A stretch of DNA of 64,000 nucleotides from Ureibacillus thermosphaericus. GTDB lineage: Bacteria; Bacillota; Bacilli; Bacillales_A; Planococcaceae. Shown here piece after piece: positions 1-7,416 of the stretch (position 1 is the stretch's first letter; every line of letters starts with the position of its first letter). The notes beneath the pieces were generated by a model that searched no databases, was not told where the DNA came from, and saw nothing but the letters and a program-made list of their open reading frames with translations. The stretch covers positions 1-64,000 of the forward strand of contig NZ_JAAXPW010000009.1 of NCBI RefSeq assembly GCF_012396605.1, read 5' to 3'. Made by a program: the position numbers and the translations under genes.

Positions 1-124
1 AGTTTGCCGCTCGCTTCCTTCAGATTCCGCGTCACCACGGACACCCTTGCGTTAAGCTAACTGTTACTTCTGCCTTCACAGTTCGGGACTTACACCCTAT
101 AGATTACACCCATGCCAGGCGCAC
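1..124 (-). mobile_element. Group IIC intron, 5' end (cut by window edge)
   Basis: Read on the minus strand from 124 leftwards, the sequence begins GTGCGCC and continues with GGGTGTAAGTCCCGAACTG, then GAAGGCAGAAGTAACAG, AAGGGTGTCCGTGGTGAC and GGAATCTGAAGGAAGC. This series is characteristic of domain I of bacterial group IIC introns and closely resembles, from memory, the Oceanobacillus iheyensis intron used for structural work. The 5' end sits 4 nt past the T-tract of a rho-independent terminator, the classic insertion site for class C introns. The catalytic core, any intron-encoded reverse transcriptase and the 3' end lie left of the window, so intactness cannot be judged. Confidence 0.85.
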
Positions 125-128
125 TAAT

Positions 129-162
129 AAAAGGAGCTAACTGAAACCGGTTAGCTCCTTTT
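129..162 (-). terminator. Terminator of antiporter gene, target of the intron
   Basis: A perfect 13-bp stem (129-141 with 150-162) with an 8-nt loop lies 15 nt after the antiporter stop codon. On the minus strand the stem ends in TTTT and then ATTA before the intron's first G at 124. The T- and A-flanked stem could work in both directions. Confidence 0.85.
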
Positions 163-177
163 TAATTTCATTATTTA

Positions 178-1338
178 TTATACTTGATGAGCTTCTTCCC
201 TTTTACCGAAAATTAGCTTTAATAACGGTGGTGTTACTAAAGTCGTAACAATGATGACTACAATGATTGCTCCGTAAAACTCTTGAGATAATATGCCGCC
301 ACCTAGTCCAATAGAAGCCAGGATTAATGCAACTTCTCCACGAGAAATCATTCCAGCTCCAATTCCTGCAGAGGATCTCCACCCGAAGCCGCAAACTTTT
401 GCTCCAAGAGCGCATCCGATAAATTTTGAAAGTACGGCAATGATAGAAAAGACGATAATAAACACAATTTGATCTCCAATACCATCAAAGCTCATTGGTA
501 AACCGATGTTAATAAAGAAGAACGGTACAAAGATGCCATATGCAATTGGTGAAACACCGTGTTCAACTTCTTTTGCATATTTTGTTCTACTAATAGCTAC
601 CCCCATGAAATATGTACCGATAATTCCTGATACCCCAAGGAAATCAGCGAAATATGCAAAGGCAAATAATAATATTAAGCCCGCAGTAACAATCGGTTCA
701 GTAACTTTAAAACCTTCAAAAAGATGCATAAACTTCGGAACAAGATATTTTCCAACAAAGTAAATGACAATAAAGAAGATAATTTGTTGAGCAATTACCC
801 ATGCGATATTTGTATCCGAGCCCACAAAAAATCCAATTGCAACAGCAATGAGAATTACTACAATTACATCATCGAGAACCGCTGCTCCAAGTAATGTAGC
901 TCCTTCTCTACTATTTAACCATCCAATTTCCCGCAATGTTTGAACGGAAATACTTACGCTCGTTGCTGCGAGTAATAATCCTAAGAAGACCCCTTCAGAA
1001 GTTGGAATTCCAAATATTGGTGCAGCTCCCCATCCCATTAAAATCGGCATAATGACCCCTAAAACTGCCACTAGAGTTGCTGCTTTGGCATTTTTATTTA
1101 AGCTTTCTAAGTCTGTTTCAAGTCCAGCAAGGAACATTAATAATAATACTCCGATTTCACTGAACACATGAATTAATTCCGTTTGTTCTATCCATCCAAG
1201 AACAGCCGGCCCAAGAACGATACCCGCAATGATTTTGCCTAATACGGATGGTTGTCCTAGGCGAATGCTGATTTGACCAGCTATTTTCGCAACGAGCAAC
1301 ACGAGTACAATTTGTAAAATAAATTCAAATACATCCAC
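178..1338 (-). CDS. NapA-like Na+/H+ antiporter (CPA2 family)
   Basis: This 386-aa, almost wholly hydrophobic protein has the fold signature of monovalent cation:proton antiporters-2. Residues 152-158 read AAVLDDV; the Asp156-Asp157 pair is the ion-binding pair of electrogenic Na+/H+ exchangers such as Thermus NapA, which is the same length. A lysine at about 306 (LSKFIGC) sits where NapA has the lysine that pairs with the first Asp. The segment GMISRGEVALILASIGL near 330 is also family-typical. There is no C-terminal TrkA-N/RCK domain. The start is GTG, supported by AAGGGGG about 9 nt upstream; I see no nearby ATG. It is transcribed alone. Na+ rather than K+ specificity is inferred from the DD motif. 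Confidence 0.88.
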   Translation of the reverse strand: MDVFEFILQIVLVLLVAKIAGQISIRLGQPSVLGKIIAGIVLGPAVLGWIEQTELIHVFSEIGVLLLMFLAGLETDLESLNKNAKAATLVAVLGVIMPILMGWGAAPIFGIPTSEGVFLGLLLAATSVSISVQTLREIGWLNSREGATLLGAAVLDDVIVVILIAVAIGFFVGSDTNIAWVIAQQIIFFIVIYFVGKYLVPKFMHLFEGFKVTEPIVTAGLILLFAFAYFADFLGVSGIIGTYFMGVAISRTKYAKEVEHGVSPIAYGIFVPFFFINIGLPMSFDGIGDQIVFIIVFSIIAVLSKFIGCALGAKVCGFGWRSSAGIGAGMISRGEVALILASIGLGGGILSQEFYGAIIVVIIVTTLVTPPLLKLIFGKREEAHQV

Positions 1339-1374
1339 AATAGTTACCCCCTTGTTGTAATAATAGATGGATGC

Positions 1375-1419
1375 AAAAAAAAGACATGGTGGTAGCCTTG
1401 TTGACAGACTCCACCATGT
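1375..1419 (-). terminator. Rho-independent terminator, probably of thi operon
   Basis: A 9-bp stem (1384-1392 with 1411-1419) is followed on the minus strand by a run of eight T. It lies between the end of thiE and the antiporter start, so it most likely ends thiMDE transcription, about 135 nt after the thiE stop. The leader is too short and featureless to be the c-di-AMP riboswitch seen ahead of some ion transporters. Confidence 0.7.
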
Positions 1420-1555
1420 TTTGCTCCATATTAAAATACGTTTACTATTATAAACGAATTATATTATTATGTAAATTCCTTTTTTTCAGTTTATTTTTAA
1501 ATTTTGTTATTCTATTTTGAGAAAAGTTACGATAGAATTACTTATTGTTATGATG

Positions 1556-2182
1556 TTACTTTCCCTTAAATTGCTGGACTGTCTGACTGCGATTATTGCT
1601 ATTGCATATAGCGGAAATGACTGCTACTCCGTCAGCTCCTGCTTCTAATACCATATGTGCATTGAATGGAGTAATCCCTCCAATTCCGACAATTGGGAAA
1701 TTCGGATACATTTTCCTTGCGTCCTTTAAAAAATCAACCCCAGCTGGCTTTTTGGCATCAGGCTTCGATTTCGTCTCGAAAATTGGACCAATCCCTACAT
1801 AATCTGCCCCTCCTTCGACAGCTTTCACCATTTCTTCTTTATTATGAACGGAAACACCAATTATTTTGTGTTGAAACTTTTCGCGAATTTCTTCTATCGG
1901 TGTATCATCTTGACCAACGTGAATGCCATCTGCGTCGATTTTTAATGCAAGATCCACATCATCATTCACAATAAAAGGAACTCCATATTGCTTACAAAGG
2001 GATCGACATGCTCTTGCAAATTGTTCTAATTCTTTTCCCATTAACGGTTCATTTCCTTTTTCCCTTAGTTGAAAAATCGTAATACCTGCTTTTAAAGCAT
2101 CTTCTAGCACTGATAGTGGGGACTCATTATTACAATTTTCCGTACCCATTATGAAGTAAACAGCTAAATCCGTTCTATTCAA
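1556..2182 (-). CDS. thiE: Thiamine-phosphate synthase
   Basis: ThiE joins HMP-pyrophosphate to thiazole phosphate to give thiamine phosphate in the cytosol. The protein is a TIM barrel of normal length (about 208 aa) with family motifs QLREK (pyrophosphate contact), GVPFIVNDDVDLA, DGIHVGQDD, IGVSVHN, DYVGIGPIFETKSK and VGIGGI. Two TTG codons stand in a row at the start. The second (2182) is preferred because it lies 7 nt from GAGGTG; both overlap the end of thiD, implying translational coupling. It is the last gene of thiM-thiD-thiE, controlled by the upstream TPP riboswitches. Confidence 0.95.
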   Translation of the reverse strand: MNRTDLAVYFIMGTENCNNESPLSVLEDALKAGITIFQLREKGNEPLMGKELEQFARACRSLCKQYGVPFIVNDDVDLALKIDADGIHVGQDDTPIEEIREKFQHKIIGVSVHNKEEMVKAVEGGADYVGIGPIFETKSKPDAKKPAGVDFLKDARKMYPNFPIVGIGGITPFNAHMVLEAGADGVAVISAICNSNNRSQTVQQFKGK

Positions 2183-2990
2183 CAATTTCCACCTCTACAT
2201 TAGCACCAAAACGGTGAGCAAAGTGATTTGTTGGGCCATGTCCACGTCCGATATTTAGTGGATTTTCAATTGCCATTTGAACAAATTTTTTCGCTTCGAT
2301 AACGGACTCTTTTAACGAAAGCCCCTTACCTAAATTTGCTGTAATAGCTGCAGAAAAAGTACACCCTGTTCCATGGGTATGTTTCGTATCAATTCGTTTT
2401 GATTTTAATTGAAAGAAAGAGCCGTCTTGAAAAAAGACCGTATCAACAGCAGATGGACCTTCCAAATGTCCGCCTTTCATTACTACACAATTAACACCAA
2501 GTTGCAAAATCTTTGCTGCTGCTTGTTGAATGTCATCTGCTGTTTCAATTTTCATACCTGTGATTTTCTCAGCTTCTGGAATATTAGGCGTTAATACGGT
2601 TGCTATTGGCAATAATTCATTTTTCATCGCTTGTACGGCCTCATCTTGCAATAACGCTTGCCCACCTTTTGCAATCATCACTGGATCAACGACTATTTGA
2701 ATATTTTTATCTATTAAATTTTTTGCAATCGTTTTAATAATATCTGCAGAAAATAACATACCTGTTTTTAATGCTTTCACTTCAAAATCTTGTAAAACTG
2801 TATTCAATTGTTGTTCCACAAATTCAGACGTTGCAGGATAAATACCTTCTACGCCTAATGTATTTTGAGCAGTCAATGCGGTAATGACAGATGTACCAAA
2901 AACATTTAGCTCCTGAAATGTTTTTAAATCCGCTTGAATGCCAGCTCCCCCGCCGCTATCTGAACCAGCAATTGTCAAGACAATATTCAC
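2175..2990 (-). CDS. thiD: Hydroxymethylpyrimidine/phosphomethylpyrimidine kinase
   Basis: ThiD phosphorylates HMP and HMP-P to HMP-PP, the pyrimidine donor for ThiE. The ribokinase-like fold is shown by LTIAGSDSGGGAGIQADLKT at the N-terminus, DPVMIAKGG near 105 and the anion-hole motif HTHGTGCTFSAAI near 205. At 271 aa it is the usual length. The start is GTG, 7 nt after AGAGGTG, and the gene begins 2 nt after the thiM stop. Context supports a salvage operon rather than de novo synthesis, since thiC and the thiazole genes thiS/G/F/O are absent here. Confidence 0.95.
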   Translation of the reverse strand: MNIVLTIAGSDSGGGAGIQADLKTFQELNVFGTSVITALTAQNTLGVEGIYPATSEFVEQQLNTVLQDFEVKALKTGMLFSADIIKTIAKNLIDKNIQIVVDPVMIAKGGQALLQDEAVQAMKNELLPIATVLTPNIPEAEKITGMKIETADDIQQAAAKILQLGVNCVVMKGGHLEGPSAVDTVFFQDGSFFQLKSKRIDTKHTHGTGCTFSAAITANLGKGLSLKESVIEAKKFVQMAIENPLNIGRGHGPTNHFAHRFGANVEVEIVE

Positions 2991-2992
2991 AG

Positions 2993-3739
2993 TTATTCAC
3001 CTCTTGAAATTTGATGTAATCCATTTAATATTTCAACTTGGAAGGAACCAAGGTATTTTTCTTTCGAAGCATTTTCAGCGACTTTTTTATAGTCAGCTAA
3101 TACATTTCGAATATTTTCAAGTTTTCCTCCATCCAACGTTAATGCTGCAGCACAAATAGCACTTAATAAACAACCTGTTCCTGTAACTTGAGTCATTAAC
3201 TCATGGCCACCACTAACTGGATAGTGTTCTATACCGTCAGTCACGAAATCTTCTTTTCCAGATACAGCGACAATTGCACCATACTTTTGAGCAGTTTCCT
3301 TAGCAACAAGGGTAATATCCATTTCTCCTTCTCCACTATCAACTCCTTTTGCTTGCCAATTAATTCCCGCAATTGCTGCTAATTCTCCAGCATTACATCG
3401 GATTAAATCAAATTTAATCTCTTTTAATAAATTTTTTGTAATTTCTTTACGATATGTTGTAGCCCCCGCCCCGACAGGATCAAGCACGACAGGAATGTTT
3501 AGTTCATTTGCTTTTTTGCCAGCTAATATCATTGCTTCTACTGAATTTTTATTTAATGTACCAATATTAATTAATAATCCGTTTGCAATAGCGACCATGT
3601 CTTCTACATCCAATGGCTCATCTGACATAACTGGTGAAGCTCCAATTGCAAGCAAACCATTTGCAGTAAAATTCGTTACAACGGTATTTGTAATACAATG
3701 AATTAATGGATTTTTTTTTCTTATTTTGATTAAGCTCAT
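2993..3739 (-). CDS. thiM: Hydroxyethylthiazole kinase
   Basis: ThiM phosphorylates salvaged 5-hydroxyethyl-4-methylthiazole. Family motifs include NPLIHCITNTVVTNFTANG at the N-terminus, GASPVM, VLDPVGAGATTYR and VTGTGCLLSA (catalytic Cys and anion hole). The reading frame stays open further upstream into the riboswitch terminator, but ATG 3739 has AGGAGG 7 nt before it and gives a normal 248-aa ThiM, so that start is chosen. It is the first gene of the thi operon, directly behind two TPP riboswitches, so translation begins only on read-through transcripts. Confidence 0.95.
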   Translation of the reverse strand: MSLIKIRKKNPLIHCITNTVVTNFTANGLLAIGASPVMSDEPLDVEDMVAIANGLLINIGTLNKNSVEAMILAGKKANELNIPVVLDPVGAGATTYRKEITKNLLKEIKFDLIRCNAGELAAIAGINWQAKGVDSGEGEMDITLVAKETAQKYGAIVAVSGKEDFVTDGIEHYPVSGGHELMTQVTGTGCLLSAICAAALTLDGGKLENIRNVLADYKKVAENASKEKYLGSFQVEILNGLHQISRGE

Positions 3740-3772
3740 ATATATCCTCCTATAATTGTAAAAATTTATGTA

Positions 3773-3811
3773 AAGAAAAAAGCTCCTTTGCACGGCGCAA
3801 AAGAGCTTTGA
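3773..3811 (-). terminator. Terminator of promoter-distal TPP riboswitch
   Basis: On the minus strand a stem of 13 positions (3797-3809 with 3779-3791, one mismatch) is followed by six T. It lies between the second aptamer and thiM and is the expected expression platform: TPP binding should free this hairpin to stop transcription. Confidence 0.85.
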
Positions 3812-3833
3812 AAATAGAACACAATCTTTCATT

Positions 3834-3913
3834 GCTCCCTACGGCAGTGCTAACTGCATCAGGTTCTAAGGGTTAGGTGATATCACCTTCTCAGGCACTT
3901 GGCCACCCCTGCA
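3834..3913 (-). promoter_or_regulatory. TPP riboswitch (second, nearer thiM)
   Basis: The minus strand carries the THI-element core: GGGGTGGCC, then CTGAGAAGGTGATATCACC, ACCCTTAGAACCTGATG and the closing GCCGTAGGGAGCA. It is nearly identical to the first copy at 3999-4079, with two substitutions and one missing base by eye. Its own terminator follows at 3773-3811. Confidence 0.95.
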
Positions 3914-3925
3914 ATTATCATATGA

Positions 3926-3955
3926 AATAAAAAAACTCTCCAAGTTTGGAGAGCA
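3926..3955 (-). terminator. Terminator of first TPP riboswitch
   Basis: The minus-strand hairpin CTCTCCAAACTTGGAGAG (3936-3953) is followed by seven T. It separates the two aptamers, so each has a complete off-switch. Confidence 0.88.
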
Positions 3956-3998
3956 ACAATACACATAATCATAATAAAATTCATACGATAAGGTATTT

Positions 3999-4079
3999 TG
4001 CTCCCTACGGCAGTACTAGCTGCATCAGGTTCTAAGGGTTAGGTGATATCACCTTCTCAGGCACTTAGGCCACCCCTGC
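3999..4079 (-). promoter_or_regulatory. TPP riboswitch (first, promoter-proximal)
   Basis: This is the upstream THI element, with the conserved CTGAGAAGGTGATATCACC, ACCCTTAGAACCTGATG and CCGTAGGGAGCA segments on the minus strand. It is followed by its own terminator (3926-3955) and then by a second full riboswitch. Two independent terminating switches in series act like a NOR gate with sharper TPP response, as described for a tandem TPP arrangement in B. anthracis. Confidence 0.95.
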
Positions 4080-4226
4080 AAAATTTAATAATTTTTTTGT
4101 TGTTATGAAAATTATAACACATTTTCATTTTATTTTTTCAAATAATTTAATAGAATTTAAAAAGATTGCTAGATAAAACAGCTAAATCACTTAAATTCTA
4201 GATTGAATGTCACAAGTTTTTCTCGA

Positions 4227-4880
4227 TTAATCTAACTCTATTTTTCCTTCAATTATGGTATTATTCAATGCTTGAGTTGCTAATCGATCGACTTCTTCAT
4301 TCCCTTTTCGCGAAACTAATTTAAATTCAGATTTGATTCCTAGTTGATTTAATTTTTCATCAATTTTATTCGCCCAATTTGTTAATTCTTTTTCATAAAT
4401 AGGCCATTCTCCACTCATTTGATTAATAACAACCTGTGAATCACCAATGAATCGAACAGTTTGATGATGAACGCCTATCATTTCTAACTCTAGAATACTT
4501 CCGTATAAAGCCGCATATTCCGCTTCATTATTAGATTTTAAGCCAAGTTGCATTAAATTTTTTCTAGTTCGATAAGATTTTCCGTTTTGTTCAAAATATA
4601 TGGCAAATCCTAAACCGGCTTTTTGACTTTCTAAATCATAACCACCATCAAAATACACTGTCACATTGGATGGCTCAGTTTCGATTTCCTTTAAATATTT
4701 TTTTATTTCTTTAACAGACCATGTACTGTCATATTGATCAATAAAGGTCATATGTTTTACTTTTCCGGTTTTCTTTAATTCTTCGGCAATCAATAGGGCT
4801 TGAACTGGCGGCATTTCATCTGATCGAAAAGTTGTTTCCAATCCTTTATGATGATACGTCCATTCAATGGTTATTTTCAT
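4227..4880 (-). CDS. RNase HI-like protein with N-terminal extension
   Basis: The 217-aa protein has an N-terminal part of about 70 residues of unknown role followed by an RNase H fold. The four acidic catalytic positions are all visible: VTVYFDGGYD (Asp), NNEAEYAAL (Glu), FIGDSQVVINQ (Asp) and GNEEVDRLA (Asp). It resembles the YpeP-type RNase HI-like proteins of Bacillus rather than rnhA. The intact DEDD set predicts cleavage of RNA in RNA-DNA hybrids; some Bacillus homologues are reported inactive, so activity is not certain. The start ATG follows GGGAGG by 8 nt. The gene is monocistronic. Confidence 0.8.
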   Translation of the reverse strand: MKITIEWTYHHKGLETTFRSDEMPPVQALLIAEELKKTGKVKHMTFIDQYDSTWSVKEIKKYLKEIETEPSNVTVYFDGGYDLESQKAGLGFAIYFEQNGKSYRTRKNLMQLGLKSNNEAEYAALYGSILELEMIGVHHQTVRFIGDSQVVINQMSGEWPIYEKELTNWANKIDEKLNQLGIKSEFKLVSRKGNEEVDRLATQALNNTIIEGKIELD

Positions 4881-4928
4881 GAATATAACCTCCCTGTTCC
4901 TGTTTACTTCAACAATTCGATATGTGCA

Positions 4929-5312
4929 CTAATGTAGGCTTTGGTTTTTAATTTTTTTTATGAAATGTAATCGAACATAACGAAACTTCAATCGCTTAAT
5001 TCGATTATACATGATACGAAAAGATGAGCGGATGTTTGAATAATCTTCAATGAAATCGAGAATGACATGTTCAATCATAATGAAGAACCATAATATAAGG
5101 AAAAGAACAAGGATTACACCATCAAATAATTTTGTGACTATCAAGTAATATGAATAGAAGAAGTATTTAATCGTTATAAAGATGAAGCTAACTGTGATGA
5201 TAACTATTGGAATATATCGAAACAACAAAGTTTTTTTTGTGAAAACCATAAGGAGAAAACTTACAATACAACAAATCAAGACAAATATTACAGTTAACAT
5301 ATTAATAATCAT
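4929..5312 (-). CDS. Small integral membrane protein, unknown function
   Basis: I do not recognise this 127-aa protein. It has about three hydrophobic segments (roughly residues 3-23, 31-51 and 62-88) and a strongly basic C-terminal tail rich in Arg, Lys and Tyr (YNRIKRLKFRYVRLHFIKK), which should lie in the cytoplasm by the positive-inside rule. GAGGTG lies 7 nt before the ATG, so it is probably translated. It has its own transcription unit between the RNase H-like gene and the carbonic anhydrase. Confidence 0.6.
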   Translation of the reverse strand: MIINMLTVIFVLICCIVSFLLMVFTKKTLLFRYIPIVIITVSFIFITIKYFFYSYYLIVTKLFDGVILVLFLILWFFIMIEHVILDFIEDYSNIRSSFRIMYNRIKRLKFRYVRLHFIKKIKNQSLH

Positions 5313-5453
5313 TCAATTCACCTCACTATGCAACTGGATGAAGGAAATTACCACTTTTTTAGTTATTTTTTTCCTTTAATAACAAAAATATTCAATAACG
5401 TGAGGCATTTTTAAAACAGTAATCATAAAACGATTTATGAGCTTAATTAACAC

Positions 5454-5480
5454 AAAAAGGAGCGATACCGCCCCTTTTTC
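5454..5480 (-). terminator. Terminator after carbonic anhydrase gene
   Basis: An 11-bp stem with one G-U pair on the minus strand ends in five T. It lies about 110 nt after the carbonic anhydrase stop; A and T flanks on both sides make it potentially bidirectional. Confidence 0.7.
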
Positions 5481-5589
5481 TTTAACCATTTAAAATTCTA
5501 AAAATCAAACCATAAAATATTCAACATATTTATAAAGTGCTTTTCAATGTCAATCGTTCACATGGTTTGAGGAAATATCTTTAGGATAT

Positions 5590-6384
5590 TTAATTGATAG
5601 TTATTTTAAAAATTTTCCTGTCATTCGTTGGTTGTATAGGTCGATTCGTATGACCGAAAACATCTCTAAACATTGTAATTTGTTCAATTGAAAATTCGAT
5701 TGGCTCTTCAAATACAATCCAGTCAACCCCTTCTTTACAAGGAGGTGTCGTCAAAGAACCGGAATAGTAATACCCTTCCCTTACTTCAGGAATTAATTGT
5801 AATAAATTGAATGAATCCATTTCTTTTTCATTCATATTTTCATCTTGTATAAACTTCCATATTTCTTTAATTGCTTCGTTTTCTTCTCCAGATTTTATAA
5901 ATACCGCTATTACAGCATGGTCGCCTTTTTCATTTTCGTGTACGAGATGTAATTCCATATCATAGTTTTGATTTTCGATTTGATGTTCACTTGGTAAATG
6001 GAAATGGAAGGAATGAAATTTGTATTGTTCATTATCAACCGAAATAAAACTTGTATTCGATTTCGAATATACTTTAAACTGATTTCTTTGTTTTATTAGT
6101 ACAACAGGTTCCTTTTCATAATGTATGTTGATTTTTGGGGCATCTTCAAGAAGAACATTCTTGTATTCAATTTGTATAGGTGATTGCATTGTTCCTTTTT
6201 CACAAGCATGAACTTCCAATTCTTTTGAAATCTTTTTTTCTTCATCAGTATAAGAAACTTCTTTGAATGTATAGTCATTTTCTCCTGGTGATTGTTCAAT
6301 AGTTGATTTTTGATAAGATAGATAACCAACTACACCAAGGCACAATGATAGCAAAAAAATCACAATATAATAGTTTAACTTCAT
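5590..6384 (-). CDS. Membrane-anchored alpha-carbonic anhydrase
   Basis: The enzyme interconverts CO2 and bicarbonate. After an N-terminal hydrophobic anchor (about residues 5-23 from the ATG) comes a short linker and an alpha-type domain: GTMQSPIQI near 65, FHSFHFHLPSEHQI and MELHLVHEN carrying the three zinc histidines, and SLTTPPCKEGVDWIV, the family signature near the C-terminus. There is no clear lipobox, so the domain probably faces the cell surface on an uncleaved anchor. The start ATG 6384 is preferred over an upstream TTG because it begins the anchor and has GGTGGGG upstream. Length (264 aa) is normal. Monocistronic. Confidence 0.88.
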   Translation of the reverse strand: MKLNYYIVIFLLSLCLGVVGYLSYQKSTIEQSPGENDYTFKEVSYTDEEKKISKELEVHACEKGTMQSPIQIEYKNVLLEDAPKINIHYEKEPVVLIKQRNQFKVYSKSNTSFISVDNEQYKFHSFHFHLPSEHQIENQNYDMELHLVHENEKGDHAVIAVFIKSGEENEAIKEIWKFIQDENMNEKEMDSFNLLQLIPEVREGYYYSGSLTTPPCKEGVDWIVFEEPIEFSIEQITMFRDVFGHTNRPIQPTNDRKIFKITIN

Positions 6385-6549
6385 CAATATTCCCCACCCA
6401 TTTTTCCATTTTTTATTTAACTTAACCAAATAGATGATTGATTTATACTTCGGTCATGCTATATAGCACCATTCCCTTGTTTATAAACTTAATAGAGCTT
6501 GATTAAAAATACATACTTGCATGAGTGGGGAGCGGAGAGTCCAAGCCGC

Positions 6550-6590
6550 AAAAAAATAGTAGTACTTACCATAGCTTTGGTTAGTACTAC
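6550..6590 (-). terminator. Terminator after yqhG
   Basis: A 12-position stem with one mismatch (559-570 paired with 579-590 of the 6000 block) is followed on the minus strand by seven T. It ends the yqhH-yqhG transcript. Confidence 0.8.
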
Positions 6591-6610
6591 GAAAATTAGA
6601 ATGATTTCAT

Positions 6611-7375
6611 TTATTTTAAGTAAAACAGTCCCCCGCTAACGATTTCAATTTTAATTCGAGGTTGAAATCGCTCTTCTAACGCTTTTTTCTCTATTTCATA
6701 AATTTCTGGTTTGTTTTCTACATCTTCATAAAAATGATCTAATATTTCTTGTTCCCTTTTCCATCGTTTTTTTGCCTCATCCGCCCAAGATAAATCATCA
6801 TTTGCAATATAATTTTCAATTGCTGTTTCCAAACGTTCAATCGCCCTCATTGGAGAAACAATATAAGGTAGGCAATATGCGTTTTTTGGCAATTCATCCG
6901 TTAACTGCAACGCACATAATATATCTTGGAAGTCACTTTTGACGCTGCCATGAATTAAGTTAATTCCTAAAGAAAAGAGCAATTCCTTTGTTTGGTCTGT
7001 ATGATAAGAAACTTTAAAATTAGCACCAATCCATGGAAATAAACTTGCTCCTTCAATATCTTCATACATTTGAACAAAACAGCCTAAGTCTTTCGTGGCT
7101 TGAAAAATTTGATGCATTCGCATCGACCCATAATGAATATATTCACCACGAATGTTTAAATTCTCTTTTTGTTTCGTAATAAAGGTTACTTTTAATGGGT
7201 TTGGCTCTGCTTTTGTACTTTCAATAAATTGCCAATAAAAAGGACGATTCATTATACGTTTATCGATATCAGCTGTTAATTGAACAGTTAAATAATCGGA
7301 TGTTTCATCTTCAATTTTACAATTTGTCTCTATAAAAAATGTTCGTAAATAATGATGGATTTGTTCAGCTATCAT
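6611..7375 (-). CDS. yqhG: YqhG family protein, unknown function
   Basis: This 254-aa soluble protein resembles B. subtilis YqhG, whose function is unknown, and like it is encoded directly behind the Swi2/Snf2 ATPase YqhH. No catalytic motif is evident; the C-terminal third is charged and probably helical. The start at ATG 7375 is chosen because GGGAGGAG stands 8 nt before it. The gap from the helicase stop is about 40 nt, so the two are likely co-transcribed and may work together. Confidence 0.75.
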   Translation of the reverse strand: MIAEQIHHYLRTFFIETNCKIEDETSDYLTVQLTADIDKRIMNRPFYWQFIESTKAEPNPLKVTFITKQKENLNIRGEYIHYGSMRMHQIFQATKDLGCFVQMYEDIEGASLFPWIGANFKVSYHTDQTKELLFSLGINLIHGSVKSDFQDILCALQLTDELPKNAYCLPYIVSPMRAIERLETAIENYIANDDLSWADEAKKRWKREQEILDHFYEDVENKPEIYEIEKKALEERFQPRIKIEIVSGGLFYLK

Positions 7376-7416
7376 TCTTTTGCTCCTCCCAATTCGAGAA
7401 GTTTGCATTGGAAAAT

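Noticed and set aside
1339-1555. c-di-AMP (ydaO-type) riboswitch ahead of the antiporter
   Set aside because: The region is AT-rich with a single terminator hairpin and lacks the GC-rich conserved core.
6457-6468. Palindrome TGCTATATAGCA upstream of the carbonic anhydrase gene
   Set aside because: Twelve AT-rich bases are easily found by chance; no second copy or known operator match.
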